Origin: Pseudomonadota bacterium
GTDB lineage: Bacteria; Pseudomonadota; Gammaproteobacteria; Steroidobacterales; Rariloculaceae
DNA: 9,187 nt
Assembly: GCA_009843005.1 (NCBI GenBank)
Contig: VYEH01000043.1
Location: forward strand, 1-9,187
Direction: 5' to 3'
The translations under genes were made by a program, and so were the position numbers. Positions 6,537 through 9,187 of the stretch are shown here, one piece after another (within the stretch, counting starts at the first letter, position 1; each line of letters starts with the position of its first letter). The notes below the pieces were generated by a model that was not told where the DNA came from, searched no databases, and was given only the letters and a program-made list of their open reading frames with translations.

Positions 6537-6553
6537 CCGCTGGAACCCAGCGG
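6537..6553 (+). repeat. Hairpin in the predicted korA leader
   Basis: CCGCTGG-AAC-CCAGCGG is a perfect 7-bp stem with a three-base loop, 67 bases before the korA start. If transcription begins near 6534 it would sit at the very 5' end of the mRNA, where such stems can protect against decay. No U-run follows, so it is unlikely to be a terminator. Confidence 0.4.
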
Positions 6554-6620
6554 CGGTCATAACAACTCCGGTTGCGGCGGCGCCGTCGACCATCCGGCAC
6601 TTAACGGAGCAGTTATTGTC

Positions 6621-8405
6621 ATGAGTTCAGGGCAATTCGAGTTTACGCTCGCCATCGGAGGGGCCGCGGGGCAGGGCATCGCCACCCCGGGCAGTATTCT
6701 GGCGCGGTTATTCACCCGCCGCGGCCTGTGGCTTTACGCCTATAACGCCTACCAGTCGATCATCCGCGGCGGGCACATCTACCTGACCATGCGCATGAGC
6801 GACCGGAAAATCCACAGTCACGGCGACACCCTGGACTTGCTGCTGTGCCTGAACCAGGACACCATGAATCGTCACCTGGAACACCTGGGCGCCGGCGGTG
6901 TGGCGATATTCAACAGCGACACGATCAAACCCGGCGAAGCCGCGGACGGCGTGCAACTCTGCCCCATGCCGGTCAAGCAGCTCTCCAACCGAAGCCGCAA
7001 CAGGGTCATACAGAACACGATCGCCCTTGGGGTGATCACGTATCTTCTGGGTCTGGAATTCGATGTCCTTGAACAGGCGCTGAAGCAGCAGTTCGGCCGC
7101 AAGGGCGATGCGGTGGTGAACGAGAACGTCACCGCGGCCCGGGCCGGCTACGACCACGCCGTGGAGAACTTCCAACCGCTCTCCGAGCCGCTGCCCGCGG
7201 GGGCGAAACCCCTGGCGCTGTGGACCGGCAACGACGCGCTGGCCATGGGCGGCGCCGCGGCCGGCGTCAAGTTCTACTCCGCCTATCCCATGAGCCCGTC
7301 CACCGGCGTGCTCCACTGGATGGCCCGAAACGGCCGGGACCTGGGCATCATGGTCCGCCAGGCCGAGGACGAGATCGCCGTGGCCAACATGGTCGTTGGC
7401 GCGGCCCATGTGGGCGCCCGGGCCATGTGCGCGACCTCCGGCGGCGGATTCGCGCTCATGACCGAGGCGGTGGGTTCCGCCGCGATGATGGAAATTCCGG
7501 CGGTGTTCATCAACGTGATGCGCGCGGGCCCCTCCACCGGCGTGCCCACCAAGACCGAGCAGGGCGATCTGTGGCAGGCGCTCGGCGCCAGCCAGGGCGA
7601 CTTCGAACGCCTGATCATGGCGCCGACGGACGCGCTGGACGCCTTCACCGCGATCCCGGAAATGTTCAATCTCTGCGACCAGGCCCAGTGCCCGGGTATC
7701 GTGATCACCGACCTGCTGATCTCGGAGGGCACCTTCAGCGCCGACCCGGACGAGATCGACCTCTACCCGAAAATCGACCGCGGCGAGATCATTACCAACG
7801 GAGAGGCTCCCAACGGCGAATACCTGCGATACGAGGACACCGAAAGCGGCGTGTCGCCAAGAGCATTGCCGGGCGTTCCCGGGTACGCCCACGTGGTTGC
7901 CACGGACGAGCATGACCAGTACAGTGTGCTCATCAGCGACGAGTTCACAGACCCCCACAAGCGCCGCCGCATGGTGGAGAAACGCGCCCGCAAGATCGCC
8001 AACATCATCGAGCAGATTCCCGCGCCGCAAATTCAGGGCCCGGAGGACGCCGACGTCACGCTGATCGGTTGGGGTTCCACCGAGGGCGTGATCGGGGAGG
8101 CGATCGAACAGCTGGCCGAGAAGGGCGTCAGCGCCAACCAGCTTGCGATTCGCTGGATCGTGCCCTTCCATGCCGAAGCGGTCATTGACGCCGTAAGCCG
8201 GGCCAGGCGCACGATCATCGTCGAGAACAACTACTCCGGGCAGTTCTACCGCTACCTGCGCAGCGAGACCGGAATCAGCGTCGACGGCCACATCCGCAAG
8301 TACGATGGCGAGCCGTTCATGCCCCACCACATCGTCGACGGCGTCCTGGATCAGGTGGCCGGCAAGACGGATCACTACATTCCGTATCAGGAAATCATGG
8401 TTTAG
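6621..8405 (+). CDS. korA: 2-oxoacid:ferredoxin oxidoreductase, fused gamma-alpha subunit
   Basis: Large subunit of the enzyme that converts a 2-oxoacid (probably 2-oxoglutarate) and CoA to the acyl-CoA and CO2, with reduction of ferredoxin, in the cytoplasm. The 594-aa protein is a gamma-alpha fusion. The gamma domain (about 8-185) starts with a glycine-rich IGGAAGQG loop. The alpha domain (about 200-425) holds YPMSP (222-226), the counterpart of the conserved YPITP substrate/CoA motif, and GPSTGVPTKTEQGDLW (303-318). A C-terminal domain (about 470-590) is of the PFOR domain II type. This is the two-subunit architecture of Sulfolobus OFOR and many bacterial KorAB. The ATG at 6621 has GGAG at 6606-6609, a rather long 11-base spacing, but no better start is nearby and the gamma domain begins at once. 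korB follows after 18 bases. The oxidoreductase call is secure; 2-oxoglutarate rather than pyruvate or a branched 2-oxoacid is inferred. Confidence 0.95.
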   Translation: MSSGQFEFTLAIGGAAGQGIATPGSILARLFTRRGLWLYAYNAYQSIIRGGHIYLTMRMSDRKIHSHGDTLDLLLCLNQDTMNRHLEHLGAGGVAIFNSDTIKPGEAADGVQLCPMPVKQLSNRSRNRVIQNTIALGVITYLLGLEFDVLEQALKQQFGRKGDAVVNENVTAARAGYDHAVENFQPLSEPLPAGAKPLALWTGNDALAMGGAAAGVKFYSAYPMSPSTGVLHWMARNGRDLGIMVRQAEDEIAVANMVVGAAHVGARAMCATSGGGFALMTEAVGSAAMMEIPAVFINVMRAGPSTGVPTKTEQGDLWQALGASQGDFERLIMAPTDALDAFTAIPEMFNLCDQAQCPGIVITDLLISEGTFSADPDEIDLYPKIDRGEIITNGEAPNGEYLRYEDTESGVSPRALPGVPGYAHVVATDEHDQYSVLISDEFTDPHKRRRMVEKRARKIANIIEQIPAPQIQGPEDADVTLIGWGSTEGVIGEAIEQLAEKGVSANQLAIRWIVPFHAEAVIDAVSRARRTIIVENNYSGQFYRYLRSETGISVDGHIRKYDGEPFMPHHIVDGVLDQVAGKTDHYIPYQEIMV

Positions 8406-8423
8406 ACACTAGAGGGATCAACT

Positions 8424-9187
8424 ATGGATGGAATCGACACCAGGCAGCTTGTACTCGATCCGCAGACTGCCAACGACTACAAGGGCAGGGTGGATCCGGA
8501 CTGGTGCCCCGGCTGCGGTGATTTCGGCGTCCTCAACAGCCTGCGCAAGGCGTGCCTGGACATGGGCCTCAAGCCCCACGAGATCCTGACCATCAGCGGC
8601 ATCGGCTGTTCGTCGAACTTCCCCGGCTACTTCAATTCCTACGGCATGCACACCCTGCACGGGCGCGCCCTCGCCGTGGCGACCGGGGCCAAGATGGCCA
8701 ACCATGAACTGAACGTGGTGGTCACCGGCGGCGACGGCGATGGCTACGGCATCGGCGGCAACCATTTCACCCACACCGCCCGCCGCAACGTGGACCTGAC
8801 CTACATCGTCATGGACAACGAGATCTACGGCCTGACCACCGGCCAGTTGTCCCCCACCAGTTCGCTGGACATGAAGACCAAGAGTTCCCCCTACGGCAGC
8901 ATCGAGTTTCCGTTCAACCCGATCACCTCGGCCATCATGAACGGCGCCAGGGGTTTCAGTTCCGACACCCGCCACCTGTCGATGCTCATGCAGCAGGCCA
9001 TCGAGCACAAGGGGTTCTCCCTCATCAGCGTCTTCAGTCCCTGCATCACCTTCAACCACGACAACACCGTCAAGTTCTTCAAGCGCCGCGTGAAGAAACT
9101 CGAAGACGAAAATCACGATACCGGCGATTGGAAGACGGCCTGCGAGAAGGCCATGGTCTCGGGCGATACGATCTACACGGGACTGTT
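8424..9187 (+). CDS. korB: 2-oxoacid:ferredoxin oxidoreductase, beta subunit (3' truncated)
   Basis: Catalytic partner of KorA. It binds thiamine diphosphate, Mg2+ and one [4Fe-4S] cluster that passes electrons to ferredoxin. The first 254 residues are present and the frame is still open at the window edge. Cluster ligands can be placed as C28 and C31 (WCPGCGDFG), C62 (GIGCSS) and C207 (SPCITF). The first three have the same spacing as Cys12, Cys15 and Cys46 of the Sulfolobus enzyme, and the fourth is close to Cys197. The ThDP/Mg motif is GGDGDG (102-107) with D104 and N132 (MDNEIYG), 28 residues apart as expected. The ATG at 8424 has GAGGG seven bases upstream. An overlapping ATG at 8428 is out of frame. 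It lies 18 bases after korA and is certainly in the same operon. Length seen is most of a typical beta subunit of about 280-350 aa. Confidence 0.95.
   Translation, partial: MDGIDTRQLVLDPQTANDYKGRVDPDWCPGCGDFGVLNSLRKACLDMGLKPHEILTISGIGCSSNFPGYFNSYGMHTLHGRALAVATGAKMANHELNVVVTGGDGDGYGIGGNHFTHTARRNVDLTYIVMDNEIYGLTTGQLSPTSSLDMKTKSSPYGSIEFPFNPITSAIMNGARGFSSDTRHLSMLMQQAIEHKGFSLISVFSPCITFNHDNTVKFFKRRVKKLEDENHDTGDWKTACEKAMVSGDTIYTGL

Larger units (their letters stand above)
6413..6620. other. Intergenic region upstream of korA
   Basis: No gene is seen in these 208 bases. They hold a GC-rich hairpin after the DUF6152 stop, a perfect 12-bp palindrome (6480-6491), a TAAAAT -10-like box (6522-6527) and a 7-bp hairpin (6537-6553). 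This looks like a terminator-plus-promoter region that separates korAB from the upstream gene. Confidence 0.5.

Noticed and set aside
6708..8375. A 555-codon open frame on the minus strand opposite korA
   Set aside because: It mirrors a strongly conserved korA. Its translation is a low-complexity, His/Val/Gly/Asp-rich product without domain motifs, as expected from the complement of GC-rich codons.
1..9187. CRISPR arrays, tRNA or rRNA genes, insertion sequences, toxin-antitoxin or phage genes
   Set aside because: No direct repeat arrays, cloverleaf sequences, transposase motifs or other mobile-element signs were seen. Gene order and base composition look chromosomal throughout.

Overview
The window is about 60% or more GC and gene-dense. 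It has Shine-Dalgarno-led genes, a lipobox lipoprotein with Gly at +2, and several Sec-type signal peptides, so the source is a Gram-negative bacterium. The gene mix (XynB-type xylosidase, GH16 lipoprotein, DUF6152 proteins, two-subunit KorAB) resembles environmental, probably marine or soil, Gammaproteobacteria. That placement is an impression from family knowledge, not a phylogenetic result.

Layout. (1) 19-2657, plus strand: a polysaccharide-degradation pair. A cytoplasmic GH43 beta-xylosidase (xynB) is followed immediately by an outer-membrane-type GH16 endo-beta-glucanase lipoprotein. (2) 2745-5207, minus strand: a secreted two-domain VOC (glyoxalase-fold) protein, an exported DUF6152 protein and an exported cupin, in that transcription order. 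A hairpin at 2703-2723 separates this group from the convergent GH16 gene. (3) 5387-6412, plus strand: a second DUF6152 paralog, divergent from the VOC gene. (4) 6621 to the window end, plus strand: korA (fused gamma-alpha) and korB (truncated by the window edge), a CoA- and thiamine-diphosphate-dependent 2-oxoacid:ferredoxin oxidoreductase.

How they work together. xynB and the GH16 protein fit hemicellulose or beta-glucan breakdown: surface endo-cleavage followed by cytosolic release of monosaccharide. The middle block is the least understood part. It encodes four exported proteins, two of them of metal-binding folds (cupin, VOC) and two DUF6152 paralogs whose predicted mature N-termini both start His-His. 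No function is established for this set. KorAB is central metabolism (2-oxoglutarate or a related 2-oxoacid to the acyl-CoA, reducing ferredoxin) and probably an independent transcription unit.

Points of most interest: the VOC gene's reading frame, signal peptide and first domain extend well upstream of any canonical start codon; a perfect 12-bp LacI/PurR-type palindrome lies upstream of korA, and one half-site is repeated in the divergent VOC/DUF6152 intergenic region; the two DUF6152 paralogs share an N-terminal His-His, an Asn-Pro-His motif and an identically spaced cysteine pair. No RNA genes, CRISPR arrays, insertion sequences or phage genes were seen.
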